Below, piece after piece: positions 24,982 through 34,656 of a DNA stretch of 64,000 nt. The stretch covers positions 1 through 64,000 of the forward strand of contig DEAW01000147.1 in NCBI GenBank assembly GCA_002348315.1, read 5' to 3'. The stretch's first letter is position 1. The number at the start of each line of letters is the position of its first letter. Both the position numbers and the translations under genes were made by a program. The notes beneath the pieces are model-generated. The model was given only the letters and a program-made list of their open reading frames with translations. It did not search any database and was not told the DNA's origin. The DNA is from Planctomycetaceae bacterium UBA2972. Its GTDB lineage: Bacteria; Planctomycetota; Planctomycetia; Pirellulales; Pirellulaceae.

Positions 24982-26451
24982 TTATGCGATCCAATCGTGC
25001 ATGACTTCTCCATGCACATCGGTGAGGCGATAATCGCGACCGGCATAGCGATAAGTTAGTTGCTTGTGATCAAAACCAAGTAAATGAAGCATGGTCGCGT
25101 GCAGATCGTGAACATGCACAGGGTTTTCTTCTGCCCGGAATCCAAAAGGATCCGTCGTTCCATAGGTTTGGCCACCACGGATGCCACCTCCGGCAAGCCA
25201 GACGGTAAAGCCCCAGTGATTGTGATCTCGCCCGTTTACTTTCCCCTGGTTCGCACCGGCAGTTGGAAGTTCGACTACAGGAGTACGACCGAATTCGCCT
25301 CCCCAGACAATCAATGTCTCTTCAAATAATCCCAATCGCTTCAGATCACTGATGAGGGCAGCAATGGCACTATCCTGCTGTCCAGCTAGCCGTCGATGAT
25401 TGACCTCAATATCGTCATGGTTATCCCAGGGTTGCCCGGCCCCGTGCCACAGCTGGACATAACGCACTCCGCGTTCGACAAGCCTTCTGGCTATTAACAT
25501 CTGTCGTGCCGGATCGCCCGGGCCGTAATTCTCTACCACATGGGCCGGCTCACTGCTAATGTCAAAGACGTCGCTGGCTTCCAATTGCATGCGATAGGCC
25601 AGTTCATAGTTTTCAATACGAGCGTCGAGCTCAGGAGCTTCGCCGCGTTGCTGTTTATGGATTTCGTTTAGACGCTTGAGTGCATCCAACTGACGTCGTT
25701 GTTGATTGAGGGGCAAATCGTTATTGCGAATATTAGCAATCAGTTTTTCCACATCTTTATGTTTGCTGTTGATGTAGGTGCCTTGAAAAATGCCGGGTAG
25801 AAATGCGGACTGCCAGTTTTGAGCTCCCTTGATCGGGTAGCCGTTAGGACACATCGCAATAAACGATGGTAGATTTTGGTTTTCAGTTCCCAGTCCATAT
25901 GAAATCCAGGAACCAACGCTGGGACGAATCAACGTTGATTCACCGCAATTCATTAACAACAGAGACGGTTCATGATTGGGAACGTTGGCATGCATGCTAC
26001 GAACAATGCACATATCGTCAATATGAGCAGCGGCCGTTTTGGCATAGAGTTCGCTGACTTCGATACCGGATTCACCATACTTTTGAAAACGAAAAGGTGT
26101 TCCGAAGCAATGTCCGGTTTTACGTTCAGTCTTGAGATTGCTAAACGGCAGTGGCTTACCGTGGTGTTTCGTAAGTTCGGGCTTGTTGTCGAAGGTATCG
26201 ATGTGTGAGGGGCCACCGTTGCAAAAAATGTGGATGACATGTTTTGCTTTGGCCTGGAAGTGTGGTTGTTTCGGTGCCAGCGGACTGACTGAATCAGCTG
26301 CCTGAGCGTGAGATAGTAATGCCTCGTCTCCGAGCAGACCGGCCAGTCCGAGCATCCCCAGTCCCGTGCCGGAACGCGCAAGTAAAGATCGGCGACTGAT
26401 GCCAGTCAGCGATGAAGGATTGCTGTGAAAAATGCCATTGCTGTGTTTCAT
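24982..26451 (-). CDS. DUF1501 protein, Tat-exported
   Basis: The 489-residue protein has a twin-arginine signal (ISRRSLLARSGTGLGMLGLAG) and DUF1501 features: HVIHIFCNGGPSHIDTFDNKP near the N-terminus, and WGGEFGRTP and HDLHATMLHLLG near the C-terminus, the latter alkaline-phosphatase or sulfatase-superfamily-like. It follows a DUF1549/DUF1553 gene by six bases, the usual planctomycete pair. The function of the family is unproven. Roles in extracellular polysaccharide use have been suggested from context. Confidence 0.92.
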   Translation of the reverse strand: MKHSNGIFHSNPSSLTGISRRSLLARSGTGLGMLGLAGLLGDEALLSHAQAADSVSPLAPKQPHFQAKAKHVIHIFCNGGPSHIDTFDNKPELTKHHGKPLPFSNLKTERKTGHCFGTPFRFQKYGESGIEVSELYAKTAAAHIDDMCIVRSMHANVPNHEPSLLLMNCGESTLIRPSVGSWISYGLGTENQNLPSFIAMCPNGYPIKGAQNWQSAFLPGIFQGTYINSKHKDVEKLIANIRNNDLPLNQQRRQLDALKRLNEIHKQQRGEAPELDARIENYELAYRMQLEASDVFDISSEPAHVVENYGPGDPARQMLIARRLVERGVRYVQLWHGAGQPWDNHDDIEVNHRRLAGQQDSAIAALISDLKRLGLFEETLIVWGGEFGRTPVVELPTAGANQGKVNGRDHNHWGFTVWLAGGGIRGGQTYGTTDPFGFRAEENPVHVHDLHATMLHLLGFDHKQLTYRYAGRDYRLTDVHGEVMHDWIA

Positions 26452-26457
26452 GAGCGA

Positions 26458-29229
26458 TCAGTCTACAAACATAAATTCATTAGTCATAAGCAGTAAATGA
26501 GCGTATTGCTGCCAGGCGTCCATATTGGCTTCTTCACTGACAGACATAAAGTTACTTGCGATTTCGGATTCCTGCTCAGTCGGTTCGCGCTGAAAGAATC
26601 GTTGATAAAGGAACGGAAGACGTTCTGAGGACTCTACCTGCTGAAAGTCCGAACCATTAATAAAACGCTTGGCGCGTTCCAAAATAACCGGCGAATTCAT
26701 GGCGAATAATGCCTGTTGAGGGACCGTCGTGATGGGGCGTTGGGCGTTGTGACTATCAGGGTTGGGAAAGTCAAACACACGTAACAATCCGGGAAGATCC
26801 TGTCGATCGATGAACGAGTAAATTGCGCGTCTGTGATTGGTGGAGGATTCGGTCAGATCTTCCGACAAACCACCCATCCTCAGGTCTAATTCATTCGTGA
26901 CAGACATGACCGAATCCCGGAAAGATTCGTATTCCAGTCGTTGTCGGTTCATCCGCCAAAGCAGTGCGTTTTCCGGGTCGGCGGCACGTGCTGCTGGTCT
27001 GTCTATCGAAGACTGGCGATAGGTTGCCGACAGCAGTATTTCCCGATGTACTTCTTTGATCGACCAGTCATTATCCAACAGCACACTGGCAAGGTAGTCC
27101 ATGACATCGAGTTGGACCGGCTGGTCACAACGAATCCCAAAGTCACTCGGTGATGCTACCAGAGATTTACCAAAGTGATGTGACCAAATGCGATTGATGA
27201 TGACTCGTCGCGTAAGCGGGTTGTCAGGCGCAGCAATTCTTTCTGCCAGTTCTAACCGCCCACCCCCATTGGTAAACGGCATCCGTTGATCGCCATCGAG
27301 TGCATAGAGGAATTGGCGTTTGACGGCATCACCTCGTTGTCGCGAATTCCCCCGCACAAAAACGACAGGATTGTATGGATTTGGTTTCTCCTCCATCACC
27401 ATGGCTCGCGGTGGATTCCCGTGAGTGGAAGCTTTGTATTTATCTATTTTCCGCACGATGCCGTTGCGTGTGTTTCCATCGGCGCGATTATAAAATTTAG
27501 TCACGGTCTGCAGAGTGATATTCGTTGGGGAGTCTTCACCCTCCAAATGTTGATAAACCTGTTGCTGAGCAGGCGTTAGCTGGGCTCCCGGTTTCTTGGT
27601 TTCGTTGCGGACAGATTGAATGACTCTGCCATAAATTAAAGCCAGTTCGAGTACGTTCGTTGGCGGAGCTGCCAGATAGGCCTGCTTAATCAACGGGTTT
27701 ACTTCTCCCTGATCCAGTCCTTCTTCGATTGTGAGTAAATTCTCACGGGCAGCCGCCTCCGCTCCTGAAAATTTATCGGCCTCGATAAGGGCCAGTGTTT
27801 TTAACAGGCCAAAGAAGGGATCGTCGTTGGCAATGGTATTAAGGAGATAGGTTTGCCAGGCCTGAACTTGCGCCATGCGAATATCCGTATCACGCACGGT
27901 AAATTCAGGTATCGTCTTTTCCTGCTCGTTAGAAGGTCGACCGGCTGCCCGGACAAAGTAATCGATGACTTTGTCGCGAAATAACTCAGTGAACTCAGCC
28001 GCTCGCTTCGTATCATACTGATCTAACTCTGCCTGTAGCACTGCCAGACCTTTCGCAAATTGAGGGTATCCAATCGTCTCTTCAGGTGACTGGATTTGTG
28101 GCAATTCGGCCGGGATTCGAGCACTCGCGAAAACTCCGTATAGGGAGTAATAATCTTCAGTGGGGATGGCATCATATTTGTGATCGTGACAACGGGCACA
28201 GGCCACCGTGAGCCCCATAAACCCTCGGGTTACCGTGTCGATACGATCGTCAGTATCCAGCTGCTCATTTCGATATCGACGGCCCACGGTGAGGAAGCCC
28301 ATCGCTGCCAGATTGCGTTGGTCGTCCAGCGTCATTTGATCTGCAGCAATTTGATGTCGAATAAACTCGTCATAAGGCAAATCCTGATTCAATGCCCGAA
28401 CAACATAGTCACGATACGTGTAGGAGTAAGGAAACCGCCGTTCGCGTTGGAAGTTGTAGCCCACGGTGTCGCTGTATCTGGCCACATCGAGCCAATGTCG
28501 CCCCCAGCGTTCACCGTATTTAGGTGATCCCAGGACGTGATCGACTAGCTGGTCGTAGGCATCTTCGGCCGGGTTGTTGATGAACTGTTGAACCTGATGA
28601 AAGGATGGAGGAACTCCCAGCAGGCTGAGATAGAGCCTGCGTATGAGTGTTCGTCGGTCGGCTTCGGCAGCAGGAGTTAAACCAGCTTGCTCAAGCTTTG
28701 CCAGGATTAAGTAATCAAGTGAACCACGTCCCCAGGTCGGATTGTTAACTTTGGGCAGCGGAGGCCTGTTGACCGGTTGAAATGCCCAATGTTCCCGACG
28801 CATCGTATCGTAGGAATCATATTTGGTGATCATGCCCTGTGGTCCCGTCGGCCAGGGAAGTTTTAACTCGATCCAGATCTTGATAGCAGCGATCTCTTTG
28901 TCCGCCAGTTTGTTATCGGGTGGCATTTGAATATCCTGCTCATGGCTGAGGACTTTCAGCAGCAGACTCTCGGCAGGATTTTCCAGCTCGACGATCGATC
29001 CGTTGACCGAGCCTTTGAGAATTGCGGTGCGGGAATCAATTCGCAATTCGGATTCCTGATTGTCAGGGCCGTGGCATTCGATACATTTTGAAACCAGTAC
29101 CGGACGGACATTGGTTTCAAAAAAGTCGAGTTGATCGGCAGTGAATTCCACGGCAGGTTGCGCATGCACGACAGACAACTGAAATGTCAGAAGTGCAAAC
29201 AGGATAGAGCTGAATCGATGCGTCAACAT
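26458..29229 (-). CDS. PSCyt1-DUF1549-DUF1553 secreted protein
   Basis: The 923-residue protein has a signal peptide, a cytochrome-like PSCyt1 domain with one haem-binding CxxCH (CIECH, Cys49, Cys52, His53), then DUF1549 (YGERWGRHWLDVARYSDT at about 240) and C-terminal DUF1553 (NRIWSHHFGKSLV, WRMNRQRLEYESFRD). The pairing with DUF1501 downstream is near universal in this phylum. It is preceded 17 bases upstream by a 2-hydroxyacid dehydrogenase gene. Confidence 0.93.
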   Translation of the reverse strand: MLTHRFSSILFALLTFQLSVVHAQPAVEFTADQLDFFETNVRPVLVSKCIECHGPDNQESELRIDSRTAILKGSVNGSIVELENPAESLLLKVLSHEQDIQMPPDNKLADKEIAAIKIWIELKLPWPTGPQGMITKYDSYDTMRREHWAFQPVNRPPLPKVNNPTWGRGSLDYLILAKLEQAGLTPAAEADRRTLIRRLYLSLLGVPPSFHQVQQFINNPAEDAYDQLVDHVLGSPKYGERWGRHWLDVARYSDTVGYNFQRERRFPYSYTYRDYVVRALNQDLPYDEFIRHQIAADQMTLDDQRNLAAMGFLTVGRRYRNEQLDTDDRIDTVTRGFMGLTVACARCHDHKYDAIPTEDYYSLYGVFASARIPAELPQIQSPEETIGYPQFAKGLAVLQAELDQYDTKRAAEFTELFRDKVIDYFVRAAGRPSNEQEKTIPEFTVRDTDIRMAQVQAWQTYLLNTIANDDPFFGLLKTLALIEADKFSGAEAAARENLLTIEEGLDQGEVNPLIKQAYLAAPPTNVLELALIYGRVIQSVRNETKKPGAQLTPAQQQVYQHLEGEDSPTNITLQTVTKFYNRADGNTRNGIVRKIDKYKASTHGNPPRAMVMEEKPNPYNPVVFVRGNSRQRGDAVKRQFLYALDGDQRMPFTNGGGRLELAERIAAPDNPLTRRVIINRIWSHHFGKSLVASPSDFGIRCDQPVQLDVMDYLASVLLDNDWSIKEVHREILLSATYRQSSIDRPAARAADPENALLWRMNRQRLEYESFRDSVMSVTNELDLRMGGLSEDLTESSTNHRRAIYSFIDRQDLPGLLRVFDFPNPDSHNAQRPITTVPQQALFAMNSPVILERAKRFINGSDFQQVESSERLPFLYQRFFQREPTEQESEIASNFMSVSEEANMDAWQQYAHLLLMTNEFMFVD

Positions 29230-29246
29230 AGTTGATTGGGAAGGGA

Positions 29247-30206
29247 TTAGACCGAGTGAAACAAAGTTTCGCCACGTAAACCGAGTAGTAGATTTTCCAC
29301 GCTGATCTCGGCCATTTTACGACGAGTCTGCATGGTGGCACTACCCAGGTGTGGTGCTATGGTGACATTGTCCAGCGATAGTAGAGGATGATCCCGGGGA
29401 AGCGGCTCGGGGTCGGTTACATCCAGGCCGGCGGCATAAATTTGCCCCTCTTGCAAAGCGGTTGTTAAGGCATCTGTATCGACGATAGGCCCGCGAGCTA
29501 CATTGATCAGGACAGCGGATGATTTCATTTTGGCAAATTCCTCTGTCCCAATCAGGCCCGTGGTTTCTTCGGTTAAAGGGCAGATTGCCACGACAAAGTC
29601 GGACTGCTCCAGAAGTTCATCGAGCGAGACATAGGTGAGATCCAGATTGTCCGGATTATCTTTTAACTCAGTACGTTTGTGGTACAGGATGTTCATATCA
29701 AAGGCAGCACAACGCCGAGCGATCTGGTAGCCGATTCCACCGAGTCCGATGATCCCCACGGTTTGATGGTGAATTTCTGTTCCCAACATGTAGGCGGGGT
29801 CGAAGTAAGTGAATTCAGGGCTACGAGCATAAATATCACCTTCCCGCAGCCTGCGTCCGGCGGCCAGTAGCAGCGTCATAGCCTGATCGGCTGTCGTTCC
29901 ATTGAGGACGTGTGGAGTATTTCCCACGGCGATGTTTAATTCGTGAGCACCCTCGACATCAATATGATCCACACCCACACCATAGTTACTCACCACTTTG
30001 AGATTAGGGAATCTGGCCATGTGTTCAGCGGTCACTAACATGTGTCCGAAAGTCAGTACGCCATCGACAGTCTCATCCTGAGGACCTTCGAGTGTTGCCC
30101 AGGGGAGGCGTTCGATTTTTCCGTCCAGAAGTTCGATGAGATTATCAGACAGTACATCGTCAGTGATCACACGTGGTAGCTGAGTCATTTCGCACTCCGA
30201 AAACAT
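29247..30206 (-). CDS. D-2-hydroxyacid dehydrogenase
   Basis: The 319-residue NAD-dependent enzyme shows VGIIGLGGIGYQIARR for cofactor binding, VARGPIVDTDAL, and the catalytic His in IAPHLGSATMQTRR. It resembles glyoxylate or hydroxypyruvate reductases and phosphoglycerate dehydrogenase without the regulatory domains. The start may be ATG 30206 or the internal ATG at MTQLP. It leads into the DUF1549/1501 pair and diverges from the sulfatase fusion gene. Confidence 0.9.
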   Translation of the reverse strand: MFSECEMTQLPRVITDDVLSDNLIELLDGKIERLPWATLEGPQDETVDGVLTFGHMLVTAEHMARFPNLKVVSNYGVGVDHIDVEGAHELNIAVGNTPHVLNGTTADQAMTLLLAAGRRLREGDIYARSPEFTYFDPAYMLGTEIHHQTVGIIGLGGIGYQIARRCAAFDMNILYHKRTELKDNPDNLDLTYVSLDELLEQSDFVVAICPLTEETTGLIGTEEFAKMKSSAVLINVARGPIVDTDALTTALQEGQIYAAGLDVTDPEPLPRDHPLLSLDNVTIAPHLGSATMQTRRKMAEISVENLLLGLRGETLFHSV

Positions 30207-30331
30207 TGAGGTGGCATAATCGCAAAACAGGGTAGGACTTCATTTTATCAGTTGAGCCCACAAGCGTGGAGTGATGTGAAGTATACTGACAGTTCGAATC
30301 TCGAAATCCACTTCAGGAGCCTCTAAATTCC

Positions 30332-33300
30332 ATGTTCGATACAAAGTTTCAAGCCACGTTGGCGTCCTTCGCTTTGCTGATTCTGTGTGGGTTTTCAACC
30401 GGCGCTGAGTCCGCCGAACGCCCCAATTTCATCGTCATCATTGGTGATGACATTAGCTGGAATGATTATGGCGCCTACGGGCATCCCCATATTCGGACGC
30501 CTCATGTTGATCAGTTAGCTAAAAACGGGATGCGGTTTGATTTAGCATTTCTAACAACATCCTCCTGCAGCCCCAGTCGTTGCAGCATTATGACAGGACG
30601 ATATCCGCATGCGACAGGAGCTGGTGAGCTTCATCAACCGTTGCCTGAAGACCAGATTACGTTCGCCAAGTTACTTAAAGAGGATGGGTACTATACGGCG
30701 GCAGCTGGCAAGTGGCATCTTGGAAATGCCCCGCGGGATCATTTTGATGTGATCAAAGGGGGTGGTCCAAGTGGTTGCGAACAGTGGGTGCCAACGCTTC
30801 AGGGTCGCGATCAGGGCAAGCCATTCTTTATGTGGTTCGCAGCGGTCGATGCGCACCGTGGCTGGTCGCGTGAGGCAGTGGATCCTCCTCACACAAACCA
30901 GGACGTCATTGTGCCGCCCTACATGCCAGATACCGAAGATGTCCGTAAAGACCTGGCTCTGTATTACGACGAAGTCAGTCGTATGGATGAATATGTAGGG
31001 AAAGTCGTTGCCGAACTCAAATCTCAGAAGGTATTCGATAACACTGTGATCATCGTCATGGCTGATAACGGCCGTCCGTTTCCACGCTGTAAAACGACTA
31101 TGTATGACAGTGGAATTCGAACACCGTTTGTAGTGAGCTGGCCTCAGGAAGTTGATGCCGGTGAGGTGAACCGGAATCTGGTGAGCAGTGTGGATATTGC
31201 ACCCACGTTTTTACAGCTTGCCGGTCTTGAACCGCCGGAATCATTTCAAGGTAAGTCCTTCGCCAATGGTTTACGCAATTCAGCCGCGGTGAGTCGGGAT
31301 TATATCTTTGCTGAACATAACTGGCACGACTACGCGGCTCATGATCGAGCTGTAAGGGATGGCCGGTATCTGTACATCCGTAACTCGTTTCCTGAATTTC
31401 CGGCAACGCCGCCGGCAGATGCTGTTCGCAGCCTGAGTTACGACAGTATGCAGGCACTGGAAGCCGCCGGGAAATTGCCCGAGCATCAGCGTCAGTGCTT
31501 TCTCTACCCTCGTGCTGCAGAAGAGCTATATGACCTCGAGGCCGATCCTCACTCGCTAAAGAATATCGCAGAGGACCCCCGTCTGGCAGATGTCAAAGCA
31601 CGGCTGAGTAAAGCATTGGATCAGTGGATCGTCAGCACGGACGATGCGATTCCTACACCACTGACCCCGGATAAATTTCACCGACGTCTGGGCAATCCGC
31701 TGCCCGGATCTCGGGCAATTCAGGACCGGAGCGGATTGCCGGCGTTGCCCACAATTGGGCATAAAATTCCTCCGCAGGGAGTGGAGATTGACGCCGCTGT
31801 TCTGGAATCTTTGCGGAAACGACTTAAGGCACTCAAGATTGCGCTGGAATTACCTCAGGCACGCGGTGCTTTGTCAGCGGATGTGAGTGCTTTGGTAAAG
31901 AGTGTTCAATGGGCAGTAGATTTGGGCGAGTTTTATTCCCCGACGCATGCTGACATTGCTAAGGCTGTACTTACCGAAGCAGAACGTCGCGTTGCGTTAC
32001 TGGCTGCCGGTGAGAACGACTGGACGCGTTCCATGGGTCTGGTTGTTCGAGGCTATTACTCGAGTATTGATGGTAGTGCCCAGCCTTATGGCTTAGAGAT
32101 TCCGGAGGACTTTGATTTTCAAAAGCCCGCGCCGTTGTATGTCTGGCTGCATGGCCGAGGAGACAAAACCACCGATATGCATTTCATCCATCAGCGGATG
32201 AATCGAAACAGTCAAATCGCACCGCAGGGAGCGATTGTTGTGCATCCCTTTGGCAGACACTGCATGGGTTTTAAGTCTGCAGGCGAGATTGACATCCTTG
32301 AGTGTGTGGCACATGTCCGTAGCCAGTATCAAATTGACCCACAGCGAATTGTACTGATGGGCTTCTCGATGGGGGGAGCCGGTGCCTGGCATGTCGGAGC
32401 TCATTATGCAGATCATTGGGTGGCGGTTGGGCCAGGGGCAGGATTTGCGGAAACGAAAGAATACAACAAGATGAAACCGGAGAATTATCCGGCGAACTAT
32501 GTTCAGACGTTATGGGGTATGTACGACGTACCAAACTATGTACGCAATCTGTTCAATATGCCGGTGATCGCTTACAGCGGTGAATTAGATAAACAAATCC
32601 AGGCAGCGCAAGTGATGGAACGGGCATTCCTTGGCGAAGGTGCTAAGCTGCCACATGTCATCGGGCCGGGAATGGGTCATCGTTATCATCCCGATTCACT
32701 GGCGAGTATTCTTCAGCAGATCGATGAGGCAGTGCAGGCAGGCAAGCCGGAGATTCCAAAAAAAGTACACCTGCAAACTCAGACGCTGCGTTACAACCGA
32801 ATGTACTGGCTCACGGTGACCGGATTGGAAAAACACTGGCAGGACAGTCGGGTGGATGCGGAAATGAAGGATCCTCAAACCTACCAACTCAGCACAAAGA
32901 ACATTACGACCTTGAGTTTGGATCCGGCATTATCACTCAACGGAGCCACCATTAAGGTCGATGGTCAGACTGTTCAGATTCCACCGACTAAAGCATTGCA
33001 GGTTTCAGAAGCGGTTCATCTGGTAAAGGAAGGTGGTGCCGATGGAAACTGGAAACGGACAACGACAGAACCGACGGGATTGGTTAAACGCCCGGGACTG
33101 CAGGGCCCTATTGATGATGCGTTTCTTTCGTCATTTTTGCTTGTGTTGCCGAGTAAAAAGTCCCGTAATCCTGAAGTGGAACGATGGGTGCATTTTGAAA
33201 TACAGCACTTTTTGCATCGCTGGAAAACGCTCTATCGCGGGACGCCGAAAATGAAATGGGATAAAGACGTCTCTCAGGATGATGTACGGGAAAATAATCT

Positions 33301-33643
33301 GATCGTCTTTGGTGATATTCAGTCCAATACACTGTTGCAGTTGATAATGCAGAAACAGAAGACACTGCCAATTCAATGGACGAACGACCAGCTTACCGTT
33401 AACGGAAAACAGTATGATGCTGCATCCCACGTCCCCGTCATGATTTATCCCAATCCTCTGTACGGTGAACGTTACGTCGTCTTAAACAGTGGTCCGACTC
33501 ACCGGGAAGGACATGATCGTACAAATTCACTGCAGAACCCTAAACTCCCGGACTGGGCCGTGATCGATCTGGCAACACCACCAACCGATCAGGTACCGGG
33601 CGGAATCGTTGACACAGGGTTCTTTGACGAGTCCTGGAAGTAG
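30332..33643 (+). CDS. Sulfatase fused to C-terminal alpha/beta hydrolase
   Basis: This 1103-residue secreted protein has a signal peptide (residues 1-28), then a type I sulfatase domain with IIGDDISWNDYG for the metal and CSPSR at 79-83, whose Cys becomes formylglycine. It ends near residue 450. The C-terminal half is an alpha/beta hydrolase with LYVWLHGRGD, nucleophile Ser679 in GFSMGG and GMGHRYHP with a likely catalytic His. One polypeptide may remove sulfate and ester groups from the same substrate. Between residues 140 and 170 the sulfatase domain looks short. Confidence 0.85.
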   Translation: MFDTKFQATLASFALLILCGFSTGAESAERPNFIVIIGDDISWNDYGAYGHPHIRTPHVDQLAKNGMRFDLAFLTTSSCSPSRCSIMTGRYPHATGAGELHQPLPEDQITFAKLLKEDGYYTAAAGKWHLGNAPRDHFDVIKGGGPSGCEQWVPTLQGRDQGKPFFMWFAAVDAHRGWSREAVDPPHTNQDVIVPPYMPDTEDVRKDLALYYDEVSRMDEYVGKVVAELKSQKVFDNTVIIVMADNGRPFPRCKTTMYDSGIRTPFVVSWPQEVDAGEVNRNLVSSVDIAPTFLQLAGLEPPESFQGKSFANGLRNSAAVSRDYIFAEHNWHDYAAHDRAVRDGRYLYIRNSFPEFPATPPADAVRSLSYDSMQALEAAGKLPEHQRQCFLYPRAAEELYDLEADPHSLKNIAEDPRLADVKARLSKALDQWIVSTDDAIPTPLTPDKFHRRLGNPLPGSRAIQDRSGLPALPTIGHKIPPQGVEIDAAVLESLRKRLKALKIALELPQARGALSADVSALVKSVQWAVDLGEFYSPTHADIAKAVLTEAERRVALLAAGENDWTRSMGLVVRGYYSSIDGSAQPYGLEIPEDFDFQKPAPLYVWLHGRGDKTTDMHFIHQRMNRNSQIAPQGAIVVHPFGRHCMGFKSAGEIDILECVAHVRSQYQIDPQRIVLMGFSMGGAGAWHVGAHYADHWVAVGPGAGFAETKEYNKMKPENYPANYVQTLWGMYDVPNYVRNLFNMPVIAYSGELDKQIQAAQVMERAFLGEGAKLPHVIGPGMGHRYHPDSLASILQQIDEAVQAGKPEIPKKVHLQTQTLRYNRMYWLTVTGLEKHWQDSRVDAEMKDPQTYQLSTKNITTLSLDPALSLNGATIKVDGQTVQIPPTKALQVSEAVHLVKEGGADGNWKRTTTEPTGLVKRPGLQGPIDDAFLSSFLLVLPSKKSRNPEVERWVHFEIQHFLHRWKTLYRGTPKMKWDKDVSQDDVRENNLIVFGDIQSNTLLQLIMQKQKTLPIQWTNDQLTVNGKQYDAASHVPVMIYPNPLYGERYVVLNSGPTHREGHDRTNSLQNPKLPDWAVIDLATPPTDQVPGGIVDTGFFDESWK

Positions 33644-34579
33644 ATGGAAGTCACTCAGATGACGGAATCAGTGTTAGAGTGTCACCGAGCGAATAAAGTC
33701 GAGCAACAGGTCGCGTTTGCGAATGTCTATGAATTCTGGGGTAACGACTTATCTCTCGAGGAATATGTTCAATGGCGAATGAACTCTCTACATCATCAGC
33801 GTGCCACCTGGTACGTGGGAGTTGCGGACGGCACAGTTGCAGCGTCTCTCGGCGTGTTTCCGATGCACTTGCAGCGAGACAGTAAGATTGAAAAGACAAT
33901 GTTTATCGGGGCAGTCCATACCGCCCCCGAATTTCGCCGACGAGGCTATGCTGCTCAGTTAATAGATTTTTCTGAACAGGATCAGCAACAGGACGGCGTC
34001 GAATGGAGCTTCCTGTTTTCCGATATTAACCCCGAGTATTATGCTCGGATGGGTTATCAAATCAGTGATGCGCCGAGTGTTTGTATCAAGCCGGGTGCCG
34101 AACAGGCATACGACACCGAGGCATTTCAGATTGAGGCCGGACTGGAGACTGTGAAGCAGCTTTACACAGGCAATCATCAACATTGTAGTTGCTTTCTCTA
34201 TCGATCAGACGCTTATTGGGAATTCCTCGCCGCGAAGCACGCCAAAGATCATTTCCTCTGGCTGCAGGAAGAGGGAGAAGTGATTGGTTACGTGCATTGT
34301 CGAGCCCATGACGATCTGGCTTGTCTGGAAGATTTCGCCGTCCCGGATCATGACGACAATTCATTGGCAAAAGTGGCGGCCACCGTTAGCAGTTTGGCTG
34401 ACCAACACGGCTGGAATCAAGTTCATGGATGGTTTCCAGACAGTCAGGTAGGTCAACCGTGGTTTGAACTTCCACAACGTCAGACAGAGATTACGATGTG
34501 GAAGTCACTTTCAGATCAGCAGCTTAATTCCAGTCAGATCAGAGAACTCAGTTTTTTTCGTCATATAGACCATGTGTAG
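33644..34579 (+). CDS. GNAT-family N-acetyltransferase
   Basis: The 311-residue protein has the acetyl-CoA pattern VHTAPEFRRRGYAAQL followed by ARMGYQ, typical of GNAT enzymes, and a C-terminal half that may be a second, degenerate GNAT-like domain. The ATG directly follows the stop of the sulfatase fusion gene, so translation is probably coupled. An alternative ATG is at 33659. Substrate unknown. Confidence 0.82.
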   Translation: MEVTQMTESVLECHRANKVEQQVAFANVYEFWGNDLSLEEYVQWRMNSLHHQRATWYVGVADGTVAASLGVFPMHLQRDSKIEKTMFIGAVHTAPEFRRRGYAAQLIDFSEQDQQQDGVEWSFLFSDINPEYYARMGYQISDAPSVCIKPGAEQAYDTEAFQIEAGLETVKQLYTGNHQHCSCFLYRSDAYWEFLAAKHAKDHFLWLQEEGEVIGYVHCRAHDDLACLEDFAVPDHDDNSLAKVAATVSSLADQHGWNQVHGWFPDSQVGQPWFELPQRQTEITMWKSLSDQQLNSSQIRELSFFRHIDHV

Positions 34580-34656
34580 TTTTTGATTGCTACCTGATTA
34601 CGCCTTAAAATCAGTAACATCTTTCCCCTCCAAATTTTCAATAGGTTCTGAAGACC

